DNA from: Rathayibacter sp. Leaf185
Lineage (GTDB): Bacteria; Actinomycetota; Actinomycetes; Actinomycetales; Microbacteriaceae
Direction of reading: 5' to 3'
Length of the DNA stretch: 64,000 nt
NCBI RefSeq assembly: GCF_001423885.1
Contig: NZ_LMPP01000001.1
Coordinates: 721,543 to 785,542, forward strand
The notes under the pieces are model-generated. The model worked only from the letters and a program-made list of their open reading frames with translations, was not told where the DNA came from and ran no database searches. The translations under genes were made by a program, and so were the position numbers. Of this stretch, positions 17,709 to 26,675 are shown piece by piece (positions within the stretch are counted from its first letter, which is position 1; every line of letters begins with the position of its first letter).

Positions 17709-19145
17709 TCAGCCGGTCAGCGAGCTCCCGGAGTCGCGGCGCAGGCGGGCGGCGGCGATCAAGGGCACGAGGGTGAGCACGGCCATCGCGAGGAACGCGA
17801 AGCGGTAGGGCACGAGACCCGGGCCGAGCGCCGAGCCGACGGCCAGCGCGATGCCGCCCGCGGCGACTCCGAAGCCCGCGGCGACCTGCTGCGTCGTCGC
17901 GCTCAGCGTGTTCGCGCCCGACATCCCCTCCGGCGGCACCTCGGCGAAGGTCACGGTGTTGTAGGCGGTGAAGCCCGCCGAGCGCGCGACGCCGCTGAGC
18001 ACCAGCAGCGCGACGATCGCGGCGACCGGCACGTCCGCGGTGAGGAACGCCATCGCCGCCATGCACGCGACCCCGACCAGGTTCGAGACGACCAGCACCG
18101 CGCGGAATCCGGCGGTGCGCAGCAGCCACGTCGTCGCCGGCTTGATCGCCAGATTGCCGACGAAGAGCGCGAGCACGATCGATCCGGCCTGGACCGCGTC
18201 CCAGCCGAAGGCGTCCTGGAACAGCAGCGGCAGCAGGAACGGCACCGCGCTGATCGTCGCCCGGTACAGCGATCCGCTGGCGTTGGCGACGCGGAAGGTC
18301 GCGAAGCGGAACGCATCGAGGGGCACGAGCGGATGCGGCGTGCGGAGGAGGTGCCGCACCGCGACCAGGGTGACGGCGGCGCCTCCGACCGCGAGGGCGA
18401 GCGCCAGGGGGTCGATCGCGTCGGCCGAGACGAGCCCGGAGGCGCCGACCAGCGCCCCCAGGCCGACCGCGACGAGCACGAGGCCGACGACGTCGAGCGG
18501 GGGCGGCACCGCCTCGGTGCTCGCCGCCGGGATGATCCGCCGCGCGATCACGAACGCGACCACGCCGAGCGGGAGGTTGATCAGGAAGATCCAGTGCCAC
18601 GAGGCGTAGGTGGTGAGCAGCCCGCCCACGAACGGCGCGATGATCGGAGCGACGAGGCCGGGCCAGACGAGGATCGCGATCGCGCGGATGATCCCCTCCC
18701 GCGGCGTGACGCGGAGCACCGCGAGACGGCCGACCGGCACCATCAGCGCGCCGCCGACCCCCTGCAGCACGCGGGCCGCCACGAGCAGCGGCAGCGTCGG
18801 GCTGAGCGCGCAGAGCAGCGACGCGACGGTGAAGATCGCGATCGCGAGCGTGAAGACGCGGCGCACCCCGAAGCGCTCGCTCAGCCAGCCGGAGGCGGGG
18901 ATGAGCACCGCCACGGTCAGGAGGAACGCCGTCACGGTGATCGCGACCGCCGCGGAGTCGACGCCCAGGTCGGCGCCGATCGCGGGTGCCGCGGTGGTCA
19001 CGATCGTGGCGTCGAGGTTCTCCATGAAGAAGCAGCCCGCGACGAGGAGGGCGATGGCGCGTTGGCGGCGGGGATCCAGGGCGTGCCTCCTCGGGGTGCG
19101 GGTGGGGTGGGGTGGGGTGGCGGCCTCGGGTAGCGTCGAGCGCAT
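17709..19145 (-). CDS. MFS multidrug-type transporter (DHA2 family)
   Basis: An integral membrane protein of about 478 residues with 12-14 predicted helices. Motif A-like GWLSERFGVRRVF follows helix 2, and the first helix contains FFMENLDATIVTTAAPAIG, the D1-type motif of DHA2 drug:proton antiporters. The end (LRRDSG) is short and cytoplasmic. ATG 19145 is used; an ATG at 19172 preceded by GGAG is also possible and would overlap the divergent gene starting at 19144. Likely exports small toxic compounds; the substrate is unknown. Confidence 0.9.
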   Translation of the reverse strand: MRSTLPEAATPPHPTRTPRRHALDPRRQRAIALLVAGCFFMENLDATIVTTAAPAIGADLGVDSAAVAITVTAFLLTVAVLIPASGWLSERFGVRRVFTLAIAIFTVASLLCALSPTLPLLVAARVLQGVGGALMVPVGRLAVLRVTPREGIIRAIAILVWPGLVAPIIAPFVGGLLTTYASWHWIFLINLPLGVVAFVIARRIIPAASTEAVPPPLDVVGLVLVAVGLGALVGASGLVSADAIDPLALALAVGGAAVTLVAVRHLLRTPHPLVPLDAFRFATFRVANASGSLYRATISAVPFLLPLLFQDAFGWDAVQAGSIVLALFVGNLAIKPATTWLLRTAGFRAVLVVSNLVGVACMAAMAFLTADVPVAAIVALLVLSGVARSAGFTAYNTVTFAEVPPEGMSGANTLSATTQQVAAGFGVAAGGIALAVGSALGPGLVPYRFAFLAMAVLTLVPLIAAARLRRDSGSSLTG

Positions 19146-19461
19146 GAGCGACACCGACGAGGCCCGCACCATTCAACTCCGCCGCTACGAACTGGTGGAC
19201 GGGGTGATGGACGACTTCCTGGCCTGGTACAGGGCGAGGATCATCGCGGCGCGCGAGGCGCACGGCTTCCGGATCGAGTTCGCCTACGCCGACCGCGAGG
19301 TGAACGAGTTCGTCTGGGCGGTGAGCGCCCCGGGCGACGCCGCGGCGTTCGCCGAGCTCGAGTCGGTGTACCTGGCCTCGCCCGAGCGCGAGGCCGCCTT
19401 CGCGGGCGAGCCGACGCGGGTGGCCGTGCACCACATCCGGCTCATCGAGCGCATCGCCTGA
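19144..19461 (+). CDS. NIPSNAP-like small protein
   Basis: A 105-residue protein with the alpha/beta-barrel pattern of NIPSNAP/ABM-like proteins: QLRRYELVDGVMDDFLAWYR, then GFRIEFAYADREVNEFVWAV and a C-terminal VAVHHIRLIE strand. The TAGCGT box at 19131-19136 ends 7 nt before the ATG and there is no ribosome site, so the message is probably leaderless. Divergent from, and touching, the MFS gene. No enzymatic role can be stated. Confidence 0.75.
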   Translation: MSDTDEARTIQLRRYELVDGVMDDFLAWYRARIIAAREAHGFRIEFAYADREVNEFVWAVSAPGDAAAFAELESVYLASPEREAAFAGEPTRVAVHHIRLIERIA

Positions 19462-19464
19462 GGT

Positions 19465-20064
19465 CTAGTCGCGCGCTCTCCTCACCGCGGCTGCCGCGGC
19501 GCGGAGTGCGAGCGACCCCAGCGCCACCGAGGCGATCGTGCCGAGCACGCGCGGCAGGACGTGCTTCTTCGTCGGCATCCCCTCGCGGTCGCGCGGCGAG
19601 GGGAGCGCCGTCGGCTCGAGCGTGCGCCCGTTGGCCCCCGCCTCGGCCATGTGCGCGAGCCGGCGCAGGGTCTCGATGTTGCGGACCCAGAGGAAGCCGT
19701 GCAGGAGCGGCTTCGGGATGAGCGTCCCCGGGCCCTTCACGGCGGTCTCGTGGATGCGCACCCGGCAGCCGCGGGCGTGCTCCTCGACCTCGAGGCGCAC
19801 CCGCGCCTCGCCCATCGGCCAGCCGGCCGCCTGGATGATGAAGCGGCTCGAGGGGTCCCACTCGAGCACCGTCGTCTCGTCGTCGATGACGAGCGGCCAG
19901 ACGCCGAACGAGTGCTGCAGCTTCGAGCCGACGTGCGGCCAGTCGCGGCCGACCTCGCGCATGCGCGAGGACCCCACCACCCAGCCGGGGAAGAGCCAGC
20001 CGTTGGCGAAGACGGCGAAGACGGACTCGGGCGGGCAGTGGAAGACGCGGGTGTTGCGGGACAT
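19465..20064 (-). CDS. SRPBCC family protein with C-terminal hydrophobic tail
   Basis: A 199-residue protein. Residues 1-150 show the START/Bet v1-like polyketide cyclase pattern (RVFHCPPESVFAVFANGWLFPGWVVGSSRM at the start, then SFIIQ-like central strands and FLWVRNIETLRRLAHMAE as the long C-terminal helix), which usually binds a hydrophobic ligand. Residues about 170-190 form a hydrophobic segment (LGTIASVALGSLALRAAAAAV) that may anchor it to the membrane. It is the last gene after the FAD oxidoreductase and SDR on the minus strand, so it may act on the same lipid-like compound (inference). Confidence 0.82.
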   Translation of the reverse strand: MSRNTRVFHCPPESVFAVFANGWLFPGWVVGSSRMREVGRDWPHVGSKLQHSFGVWPLVIDDETTVLEWDPSSRFIIQAAGWPMGEARVRLEVEEHARGCRVRIHETAVKGPGTLIPKPLLHGFLWVRNIETLRRLAHMAEAGANGRTLEPTALPSPRDREGMPTKKHVLPRVLGTIASVALGSLALRAAAAAVRRARD

Positions 20065-20103
20065 CGCGGGCTCCTGTCGTGAGGATCGGGCAGTGCTTCC
20101 CCC

Positions 20104-21546
20104 TCAGGGTGCCAGGTCGGGAGTGCTCCTGATGCCGAACTCGTGGCGCAGAGCGCTCCGGGCGGCGTGCCAGCCGCCCATCCCGTGCACGCCCGGGCCC
20201 GGAGGGGTCGACGACGAGCAGAGGTAGAGCCCCTTCGCGGGGGTGCGCCACGGATCGGGCGACGGGACGGGGCGCGAGATCAACTGGGCGACGCTCGCGC
20301 CTCCGGCGGCGATGTCGCCCCCGATGTAGTTGGGGTTGTACGCCTGCATGTCGCGCGCCGTCATCGAGGAGGCGGCGAGGATGCGGTCGCGGAATCCGGG
20401 GGCGAAGCGCTCGATCTGAGCGGTGATCGCCTCCTTCTGGTGCGCCGGCGAGTGCCGGGGCACGTGGGTGTACGCCCAGAGGACGTGCTTGCCCGCGGGC
20501 GCGCGGCTCGGATCCGCGAGCGAGGGCTGCGCGACCAGCACGTAGGGGTTCTCGCTGTGCCTGCCCTGGGCGACGTCGCGCTCGGCCGCTGCGATCTCGG
20601 CGCGCGTGCCTCCGACGTGGAGGGTGCCGGCCCCGGCGAGCTCGGGGTTCGTCCACGGGACGGGGCCGTCGAGCGCGAAGTCGACCTTGGCCACTCCGTT
20701 GCCGTAGCGGAAGAGCCGCAGCGCCTTCGCGTAGGCGCCGGGCAGCCGATCGCCCGCGAGCGAGAGCAGCGCATCGGGCGTCAGATCGAGCAGCACGGCC
20801 TTCGCCTCCGGCAGCTGCGCGAGCGAGGTGACCTCGACCCCGGTCTCGATGGTGCCGCCGTGGGCACGGAGGTCGTCGGCCATCGCGTCGACGATGGCCT
20901 GGCTGCCTCCGATCGGCACGGGCCAGCCCCTGGCGTGCGCGTACGAGCCGAGTGCGAGCGCCGCGGCCGCCGTCGAGAGGCTCGGCATCGGGCGGATCGC
21001 GTGCGCCGCGACGCCCGCGAGCATCGCCGGCGCGGTGTCCTCGCTGAAGCGCAGGTTCCACAGCGGCGAGCCCTGCTCGAGCACGCGCAGGCCGAAGCGG
21101 AGGAGCACCGCGGGGTCGGTCGGCACGCGCAGCAGAGCGTCGTTGGTGAAGCCGGCGACGCGGTCGGCGCGCTCGGCGAGCGGCGCCATCAGCGAGCGCC
21201 AGGCGGCACCGTCGCGGCCGAGGCGGCCGGCCGTCCGCTCGATGTCGCGGTAGGCGATGCCGGCCCGGCCGCCGTCGAGCGGGTGCGCGTACGAGATCTC
21301 GGGGACGCGGAGGTCGATCCGCTGATCGAGCGCGAAGCGGCGGAAGAACTCGGACGCGAGCGCCATCGGGTGCACCGCCGAGCAGACGTCGTGGTGGAAC
21401 CCGGGGAGCGTCAGCTCCGCCGTGCGCGCACCGCCGCCGATGGTGTCGTTGCGCTCGAGCACCGTGACCGAGAGCCCGGCCCTGGCCAGGGTGACCGCGG
21501 CGGCGAGACCGTTGGGGCCCGCTCCGACGACGACCGCGTCGACCAT
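20104..21546 (-). CDS. FAD-dependent oxidoreductase of the phytoene desaturase-like family
   Basis: A 480-residue flavoprotein. The Rossmann dinucleotide motif [20 protein letters not shown] starts at residue 5 and is followed by [21 protein letters not shown], the usual FAD-binding extension of amine-oxidase/phytoene-desaturase-like proteins. The C-terminal FAD segment reads [26 protein letters not shown] 21546 is preceded by CGGAGGAAG, which lies in the last codons of the upstream SDR gene. Probably desaturates or oxidises a hydrophobic substrate together with the SDR and SRPBCC partners. No carotenoid genes are visible nearby. Confidence 0.9.
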   Translation of the reverse strand: MVDAVVVGAGPNGLAAAVTLARAGLSVTVLERNDTIGGGARTAELTLPGFHHDVCSAVHPMALASEFFRRFALDQRIDLRVPEISYAHPLDGGRAGIAYRDIERTAGRLGRDGAAWRSLMAPLAERADRVAGFTNDALLRVPTDPAVLLRFGLRVLEQGSPLWNLRFSEDTAPAMLAGVAAHAIRPMPSLSTAAAALALGSYAHARGWPVPIGGSQAIVDAMADDLRAHGGTIETGVEVTSLAQLPEAKAVLLDLTPDALLSLAGDRLPGAYAKALRLFRYGNGVAKVDFALDGPVPWTNPELAGAGTLHVGGTRAEIAAAERDVAQGRHSENPYVLVAQPSLADPSRAPAGKHVLWAYTHVPRHSPAHQKEAITAQIERFAPGFRDRILAASSMTARDMQAYNPNYIGGDIAAGGASVAQLISRPVPSPDPWRTPAKGLYLCSSSTPPGPGVHGMGGWHAARSALRHEFGIRSTPDLAP

Positions 21547-21548
21547 GC

Positions 21549-22547
21549 TCACTTCCTCCGCAGTGCCGCGACGGCCCCGACCGCACCCGCGGCGACGGCG
21601 ACGGCCGCCCCTGCGTAGCTAATCGCCCGGTGCCTGATCATCCAGATCTGCGGAGTCATGGTGTGCGCGCGGTCGCTGAAGAGCCCGCGGGCGCCGTGGT
21701 CGCCCGCGACCGGCTCGTAGACGTTGTTCGGGAGCATCGGCTCCTTCTTGTCGGGCGCCTGCTGGCCGTCGAAGGCGCTGCGGGCGAGGTACCAGTCCAT
21801 GAAGGCTCCGGCGAAGCGATCGCCCAGGATCGTGCCGGCGGTCGGCTCGCCGACCCAGGTGCGGCGACGCGGCTTGTCGGCGACGTCGGCGATGGCGATC
21901 GCGCCCACCTCCGGCTCGTAGATCGGCGGCACCGGCTGCGGGTGGTGCGGCAGCTGCGACTTGACCCAGTTGAACTGGATCGTGTTGAGCGCCGGCATGT
22001 CGACCTCGGACAGCCTGATCCTGCTCTTGGAGTGCAGCAGCTCGGCCGTCACGGACTCGGTGAAGCCGCGCGCGCCGAACTTCGAGGCGCAGTAGGCGGC
22101 CTGCAGCGGGATGCCCCGGTGCGCGAGCGCGGAGCCCACCTGGATGACGTGCCCCCGGTTCCGTGGCGTCATCCGCGAGAGAGCGGCACGGGTGCCGTTG
22201 ACGAAGCCGAAGAAGTTGACGGCCACGGCGCGCTCGAAATCGGCCGGCTCGGTGGTGAGGAACTCGCCGAACACGCCGACCATCGCGTCGTTCACCCACA
22301 GCTCGATCGGGCCGAGCTCGGACTCGACGCGGTCGGCCGCCGACTCGACGGCCTCGCGGTCGGCGACGTCGGTCGGGATCGCCAGCCCCCGGCGACCCGC
22401 CTGCTCGATCTCGGCCAGCGTCGCGGCGAGGCCGTCCTCTCCGCGGGCGAGCACGGCGACGTCCCAGCCGCGCGAGGCGAGCTCGCGGACCGTCGCGCGG
22501 CCGAGACCGGCGGTGCCTCCCGTGACCACGGCCACGCCGCGGCTCAT
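21549..22547 (-). CDS. Short-chain dehydrogenase/reductase with C-terminal extension
   Basis: A 332-residue SDR. The NAD(P)-binding motif [14 protein letters not shown] is at residue 7, and the catalytic residues appear as VGSALAHRG (Ser) and AAYCASKFG (Tyr-x3-Lys) at about residues 145-165. Beyond the 250-residue core it has an extension ending in a hydrophobic segment ([21 protein letters not shown]), suggesting membrane attachment. It is the first gene of a three-gene minus-strand operon with the FAD oxidoreductase and SRPBCC protein. The substrate is unknown. Confidence 0.92.
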   Translation of the reverse strand: MSRGVAVVTGGTAGLGRATVRELASRGWDVAVLARGEDGLAATLAEIEQAGRRGLAIPTDVADREAVESAADRVESELGPIELWVNDAMVGVFGEFLTTEPADFERAVAVNFFGFVNGTRAALSRMTPRNRGHVIQVGSALAHRGIPLQAAYCASKFGARGFTESVTAELLHSKSRIRLSEVDMPALNTIQFNWVKSQLPHHPQPVPPIYEPEVGAIAIADVADKPRRRTWVGEPTAGTILGDRFAGAFMDWYLARSAFDGQQAPDKKEPMLPNNVYEPVAGDHGARGLFSDRAHTMTPQIWMIRHRAISYAGAAVAVAAGAVGAVAALRRK

Positions 22548-22831
22548 GCGGAGGCTCCGGAGGAGGTGGGGCGGAGGGGGTGCGTCATGGTCGAGCTCCT
22601 TCGTGAGGGTTCGTCTTCTCCCTCCACGCTAGGCGGGCGGCTGCCGACCCGCGCGGGGTTGCGCCCGGTCTGCGGGTCTGTCGCGTGATCCGCGGGCTGT
22701 GGAGGAGGATGACCCCGAGCGGCCGCCCCGCGAGCCGCTCCCCTCCGACGCTCAGATCTCCCCCAGAGAGCCGGGCCAGACTGACCGCCGCCGCGCGCCG
22801 CGGTGCCTCGACGACTCGACCGGACCGACGC

Positions 22832-24157
22832 ATGACCACACTCCTCGGGCTCAGCCTGCTCTCGGGCCCCCTCGTGATCGGCGTGTACGCGGTCGCCGGG
22901 CTCGCCCTCCTCCTGCTCGTGCTCGCCTTCGTCAGGGCCCGGCCCCACGGCCGGCGCCGCCGGCTCGTGCTCGCCGTCGCCGTCCTCGTGGCCACCGCGA
23001 TCGCCGGTGCCGCCCTCGCCGCGCTGCTCGACGGCGCCGACGGTCCGTTCGGCGTCGACTTCACTCCGGTGACGCGCCTCTGGGTCGGCCTCGGTCTCGG
23101 CGGCCTCGCCCTGGTCGCCGTTGTGCTCGTGCACGCGCTCGCCGCACGGCGGCCGCTGCGGCTGCTCGCCTCCCTCGGGGTCGGCGTGCTCGTGATCGCC
23201 ACGGCGGCGATGTCGGTGAACATCGACTTCGGCCAGTACCCGACCGTGCGCAGCGCCCTCGGCATCAGCCCCTACCCCACGGTCGGCGACCCGATCGCCG
23301 TCCCCAGCGGCGATCACTCGAGCCTCGCGGAGTGGACCGCCCCCGCCGGGATGCCGAGCGTCGGCACGGTCTCGACCGTCAGCATCCCGGCCACGACCTC
23401 GAGGTTCGCCGCCCGCGACGCCGTCGTCTACCTGCCCCCCGCAGCGCTCACCGCCGACCCGCCCCTGCTGCCCGTGATGGTGATGCTCTCCGGCCAGCCC
23501 GGCTCCCCCTCCGACCCGCTCTCGACCGAGAACCTGCAGGCCTCGCTCGACGCCTACGCCGCCGCCCACGCGGGGCTCGCGCCGATCGTGGTCTCCCCCG
23601 ACCAGCTGGGCGACCCGGACGCCAACCCGATGTGCATCGACTCGCCCCTCGGGAACTCCGCGACCTACCTCACCGTCGACGTGCCGAACTGGATCCGCGC
23701 CAACCTGCCGGTGATGAGCGACGCGCACGACTGGGCGATCGGCGGGCTCTCGCAGGGCGGCACCTGCGCGATCCAGCTCGGCGCGGGGTACCCGCAGCTG
23801 TTCGGCAACATCATCGTCGCCTCGGGCGAGCTCGCGCCGACCCTCGGCGACGACGCGACCACCATCGCGAAGGGCTTCGGAGGCAGCTCGGCCGCCTACG
23901 AGGCCGCGAAACCCGCGAGCATCCTGGCCGAGAACGCGCCGTACGCCGACACCGTCGCGCTGTTCGGAGTCGGGGCGAACGACACGTCGTTCCTCTCGGG
24001 AGTGAAGACGCTCTACGCCGACGCGAAGGCGGCGGGCATGGACGCGACGTACATGGAGGTACCGGACAGCGCCCACGACAAGACGGCCTGGTCGGCCACG
24101 TTCGACAAGGGCCTCGAGCTACTGGCCGCGCGCTGGAACCTGGTGCCCGCCTCCTGA
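22832..24157 (+). CDS. Membrane-anchored alpha/beta-hydrolase (esterase family)
   Basis: A 441-residue protein with about four predicted N-terminal membrane helices (residues 1-140) and an extracytoplasmic alpha/beta-hydrolase domain resembling the esterase D/antigen 85 superfamily. Visible motifs are VYLPPAALTADPPLLPVMVMLSG, then the nucleophile elbow GGLSQGGTCA near residue 315, and a C-terminal VPDSAHDKTAW with a likely catalytic His. Similar proteins are common in Microbacteriaceae and resemble acyl- or mycolyl-transferase-like esterases, but the substrate is not known. Its promoter lies in the 284-bp gap to the divergent SDR gene, where I see no clear operator. Confidence 0.85.
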   Translation: MTTLLGLSLLSGPLVIGVYAVAGLALLLLVLAFVRARPHGRRRRLVLAVAVLVATAIAGAALAALLDGADGPFGVDFTPVTRLWVGLGLGGLALVAVVLVHALAARRPLRLLASLGVGVLVIATAAMSVNIDFGQYPTVRSALGISPYPTVGDPIAVPSGDHSSLAEWTAPAGMPSVGTVSTVSIPATTSRFAARDAVVYLPPAALTADPPLLPVMVMLSGQPGSPSDPLSTENLQASLDAYAAAHAGLAPIVVSPDQLGDPDANPMCIDSPLGNSATYLTVDVPNWIRANLPVMSDAHDWAIGGLSQGGTCAIQLGAGYPQLFGNIIVASGELAPTLGDDATTIAKGFGGSSAAYEAAKPASILAENAPYADTVALFGVGANDTSFLSGVKTLYADAKAAGMDATYMEVPDSAHDKTAWSATFDKGLELLAARWNLVPAS

Positions 24158-24291
24158 GCAGGCTCAGCCCCGGGCGGCCGTGTGGCGCCCGTGGGCGGCG
24201 AGATCGCCGGGGCCTCCACCCTCGGTGGCGAGACGGGCAGCGCGTGGCGGTTCGAGTGGACCGGATGGTGGAGGCGCTGCGCTGCGCCTGG

Positions 24292-24702
24292 TCAGCGCTG
24301 CGGGCGCCGCGTCGACCAGAGGGCCCAGGCCACGAGGACGGGCTGGAAGAGCAGGCGCACCGCGCGCTTGCGATCGGTGTCGAGACCGAAGGCGCTCGTC
24401 TTCGTCAGCCACTGCGAGATGTTGCCCGGGAAGATCGCGGTGAAGAACGCGGCCGCGGCGGCTCCGACGAGCGGGGCACGGCGGCGGGCGAGCACCAGCG
24501 ACGCGCCCAGGCCGATCTCGACGACACCCGAGGCGAGCACCACCGTGTCCTTATCCAGCGGCACCCACTCGGGGACCTGCGCCTGGAACTCCTCGCGCGC
24601 CCGGGTCAGGTGGCTCACCCCGGCGAAGACGAGGGCGGAGCCGAGGAGCAGCTTGGCTCCGGTGCGGAGGACGGAGATCGTGGAGGTCGACATGGCTTCC
24701 AT
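24292..24702 (-). CDS. DoxX family membrane protein
   Basis: A 136-residue membrane protein with four predicted helices. It begins TGAKLLLGSALVFAGVSHLT, with the DoxX-type G-x-S-H-L-T motif at the end of helix 1, followed by VVEIGLGASLVLARRRAPLVGAAAAAFFTAIFPGNISQW. DoxX-like proteins are quinone-linked or stress-related membrane components; the precise role here is unknown. Two closely spaced in-frame ATGs (24702 and 24693) are both possible starts. Its upstream region contains the facing 19-bp-period repeat arrays. Confidence 0.85.
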   Translation of the reverse strand: MEAMSTSTISVLRTGAKLLLGSALVFAGVSHLTRAREEFQAQVPEWVPLDKDTVVLASGVVEIGLGASLVLARRRAPLVGAAAAAFFTAIFPGNISQWLTKTSAFGLDTDRKRAVRLLFQPVLVAWALWSTRRPQR

Positions 24703-25026
24703 CGTGGCGGACGGGGCGGGGCGCCTCGGGCGATCGGGCGTTTCCGCACGAACGTGCTCGCTCGGGGCGTGCGGTCTGCAGGTGCTCGTGCGGTCTGCAG
24801 GACTTCGTGCGGTCTGCAGGACTTCGACCATTTTTCTGGCACGGCAACAGGATTTCCGGAGGGATTCCCGATCGACTCCTGCACACCGCACCATCACCTG
24901 CGAATCGCACCGCCGGTTCCTGCAGACCGCACCGGCTCCTGCACACCGCACCGGCACCTGCACACCGCACTACAGATCGCGGCTCCCTTCCGGCCCCGTG
25001 TCGGAGCCCCGCTCTAGTCTGGGCGC
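24703..25026. other. 324-bp intergenic region between divergent genes, largely filled by repeat arrays
   Basis: No coding sequence is evident. It contains two facing arrays of a 14-bp unit (24769-24820 and 24878-24970), separated by a 57-bp core that includes a TTTTT run. At its right end the box TAGTCT (25015-25020) precedes the next gene. Confidence 0.7.
24769..24970. repeat. Facing arrays of GTGCGGTCTGCAGG-type units with 19-bp period
   Basis: Three identical copies of GTGCGGTCTGCAGG start at 24769, 24788 and 24807 (19-bp steps). Five copies in the opposite orientation (consensus CCTGCASACCGCAC) start at 24878, 24897, 24919, 24938 and 24957 (steps 19, 22, 19, 19). The copy at 24919 is the exact reverse complement of the left unit. 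The remaining positions of each 19-bp step are less conserved. Confidence 0.85.
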
Positions 25027-25512
25027 GTGACAGACCGCATCCTCCTCCTCACCACCGGCGGCACGATCGACAAGGAGTACTCGCTCGCGGGCGAGCTCGA
25101 GATCGGCGAGCCGACCGTGCCGCGCCTGCTCGAGCCCGTGCTGTCGACGCTCGAGTTCCGCGTCGAGCAGGTCCTGGCGAAGGACAGCCTCGACCTCGAC
25201 GACGACGACCGCGCCCTCCTGCGCGAGCGGGTGCTCACCGCCGAGGAGGACCGCATCGTCATCACCCACGGCACCGACACCATGACGGCGTCCGCCGAGG
25301 CCCTCGGCACCGTCCGCGACCGCGTGGTCGTCCTCACCGGGGCGATGCAGCCGGCGCGGATGCGCGACAGCGACGCCTCCTTCAACCTCGGCGCGGCCGT
25401 CGCCGCCGTCCAGCTGCTCCCGCCGGGCGTCTACATCGCGATGAGCGGACGCGTCCTGCCGGCCGGCTCCGTCGTGAAGGACCGCGCGGCGGGCGTGTTC
25501 CTGCCCGCATGA
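25027..25512 (+). CDS. Short asparaginase-like protein (N-terminal domain only)
   Basis: A 161-residue protein that matches only the N-terminal domain of type I/II L-asparaginases (about 330 residues). Both nucleophile-region motifs are present: LLTTGGTIDKEYS at the N-terminus with the catalytic Thr, and ITHGTDTMTASAEAL near residue 80 with the Thr-Asp pair. The C-terminal domain that completes the dimer interface is absent. It may still hydrolyse asparagine or a related amide, but this is uncertain. Start GTG 25027 lies 6 nt after TAGTCT, so it is probably leaderless. It overlaps the next gene by ATGA. Confidence 0.82.
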   Translation: MTDRILLLTTGGTIDKEYSLAGELEIGEPTVPRLLEPVLSTLEFRVEQVLAKDSLDLDDDDRALLRERVLTAEEDRIVITHGTDTMTASAEALGTVRDRVVVLTGAMQPARMRDSDASFNLGAAVAAVQLLPPGVYIAMSGRVLPAGSVVKDRAAGVFLPA

Positions 25513-25829
25513 CCAGTGCCGTGCAGCCGGCGCGACTCCTCGTCGCCGTCGCCGTCCTCGCTCTCACCGGGTGCAGCGCCGGCGAGGTCACGGTCGACGC
25601 CACCGTCCTCGATACGGGCTCGGGGCCCGTCCTCTGCCGCGACCTCATCCTCCAGTCGTCCCCGCCGCAGTGCGAGGGGTCGGCCCTGCGCGGCTGGGAC
25701 TGGGACGCCGTCGAGGGCGCGACGACCGTCGACGAGACCACCTGGGGCGAATACGCGGTGACCGGCACGTGGGACGGCGGGACGTTCGTCGTCAGCGGCC
25801 CGCCGGAGGAGAACGGAGGGAACCCGTGA
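25509..25829 (+). CDS. Small predicted lipoprotein
   Basis: A 106-residue protein whose ATG overlaps the asparaginase-like stop. Residues 1-24 form a lipoprotein signal (LLVAVAVLALTGC) with lipobox LTGC. The mature part has two further Cys residues (VLCRDLIL and PPQCEG) that could form a disulfide, and a Trp-rich centre GWDWDAVEG. I do not recognise a family. Position between a cytoplasmic asparaginase-like protein and a membrane protein suggests an envelope role; function unknown. Confidence 0.75.
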   Translation: MTSAVQPARLLVAVAVLALTGCSAGEVTVDATVLDTGSGPVLCRDLILQSSPPQCEGSALRGWDWDAVEGATTVDETTWGEYAVTGTWDGGTFVVSGPPEENGGNP

Positions 25830-26092
25830 GGCGTCTGCTCCCCTGGATCGTCCCGGCCGCCGGGCTCGCCCTGATCATCGCCGGGCTCGTCGTCGGCGTC
25901 ACCGCGCCCGGCGCTGTCAGCTTCGGCTGGTTCGCGTATGCGCCGCTCTCGGAGACGATGTTCTCCCCCTCGGACGCCGTGGTGATGTCGCGGGGCGTCG
26001 CGCTCGCCTGGGTGCTCGCGGTGCTCGGCGCCCTGCTGCTCGCCTTCTCGGCCGGCCGGCTCCTCGCCGTCCGCCGAGAGCGGCGACGCTGA
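25826..26092 (+). CDS. Small membrane protein with two predicted helices
   Basis: An 88-residue protein starting at GTG 25826, which overlaps the lipoprotein stop (GTGA) and follows GGAGGG. Two hydrophobic helices (WIVPAAGLALIIAGLVVGV and GVALAWVLAVLGALLLAF) flank a short loop containing FGWFAYAPLSETMFSP. It ends in a basic tail RLLAVRRERRR, placing the C-terminus inside. Third gene of a translationally coupled trio. No known family recognised. Confidence 0.75.
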   Translation: MRRLLPWIVPAAGLALIIAGLVVGVTAPGAVSFGWFAYAPLSETMFSPSDAVVMSRGVALAWVLAVLGALLLAFSAGRLLAVRRERRR

Positions 26093-26120
26093 CCCGAGCG
26101 CGACGTTCTACGCTCGAAGC

Positions 26121-26672
26121 ATGGCTGCGATATTCGACTCCCTCGACGAGAACCTGACCGCCTGGATCCGGGCGCAGCCGATGTGGTTCGTCGCGACGGC
26201 GCCGCTCGGTGCCGAGGGGCACATCAACATCTCGCCGCGCGGACTCGACTCGTTCTCGGTCCTCGGACCGAACCGCGTCGGCTGGGTCGACTACACCGGC
26301 AGCGGAGTCGAGACGATCGCGCACCTGCGCGAGAACGGCCGCGTCTGCCTGATGTTCGCCTCGTTCGGGAGCCGCCCGCGCATCGTCCGCCTGCACGGGC
26401 TCGGCTCCGTGTTCCTCCCCGGAGCGGCCGAGTTCGACGAGGTCGTGGCCCAGCACCCCGAGAACCCCAGCACGCGGGCGGTCATCACGGTCGACGTCAC
26501 GCGCATCAGCGACGCCTGCGGCTGGGGCGTCCCCGTGATGGAGCTGACCGGCGAGCGCGACCTGCTCCGCCTCCAGGCCGAGAAGAAGGGCCCGGAGGGG
26601 ATGGCCGAGTACCGCGCCACGCGGAACGCGCGCAGCATCGACGGCCTGCCGGGGTTCCCGGCCGAGGCCTGA
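26121..26672 (+). CDS. Pyridoxamine 5'-phosphate oxidase-like flavin-binding protein
   Basis: A 183-residue split-barrel protein of the PPOX-like superfamily, with the pattern WIRAQPMWFVATAPLGAEGHINISPRG at the N-terminus and then VGWVDYTGSGVETIAHLRENGRVCLMF. Such proteins bind FMN or F420 and reduce small molecules; this one resembles the group annotated as general pyridoxamine phosphate oxidase family. The TACGCT box (26109-26114) ends 6 nt before the ATG, so it is likely leaderless and independently transcribed. It precedes the DUF1992 gene by 3 bp. Confidence 0.85.
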   Translation: MAAIFDSLDENLTAWIRAQPMWFVATAPLGAEGHINISPRGLDSFSVLGPNRVGWVDYTGSGVETIAHLRENGRVCLMFASFGSRPRIVRLHGLGSVFLPGAAEFDEVVAQHPENPSTRAVITVDVTRISDACGWGVPVMELTGERDLLRLQAEKKGPEGMAEYRATRNARSIDGLPGFPAEA

Positions 26673-26675
26673 CCC

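Noticed and set aside
13479-19133. A 1884-codon open frame on the plus strand and similar very long frames (for example 525-3071 minus, 47740-50043 plus)
   Set aside because: They are composed of Arg/Gly/Asp/Val-rich sequence without domains and lie opposite well-supported genes. Long empty frames are expected in high-GC DNA.
24769-24970. CRISPR array
   Set aside because: Repeat units are 14 bp with 5-8 bp between them and occur in both orientations. No cas genes are nearby.
25027-25512. Asparaginase pseudogene
   Set aside because: Although it lacks the C-terminal domain, the frame ends cleanly with a translationally coupled downstream gene, and no remnant of the missing domain follows, so it looks like a genuine short protein.
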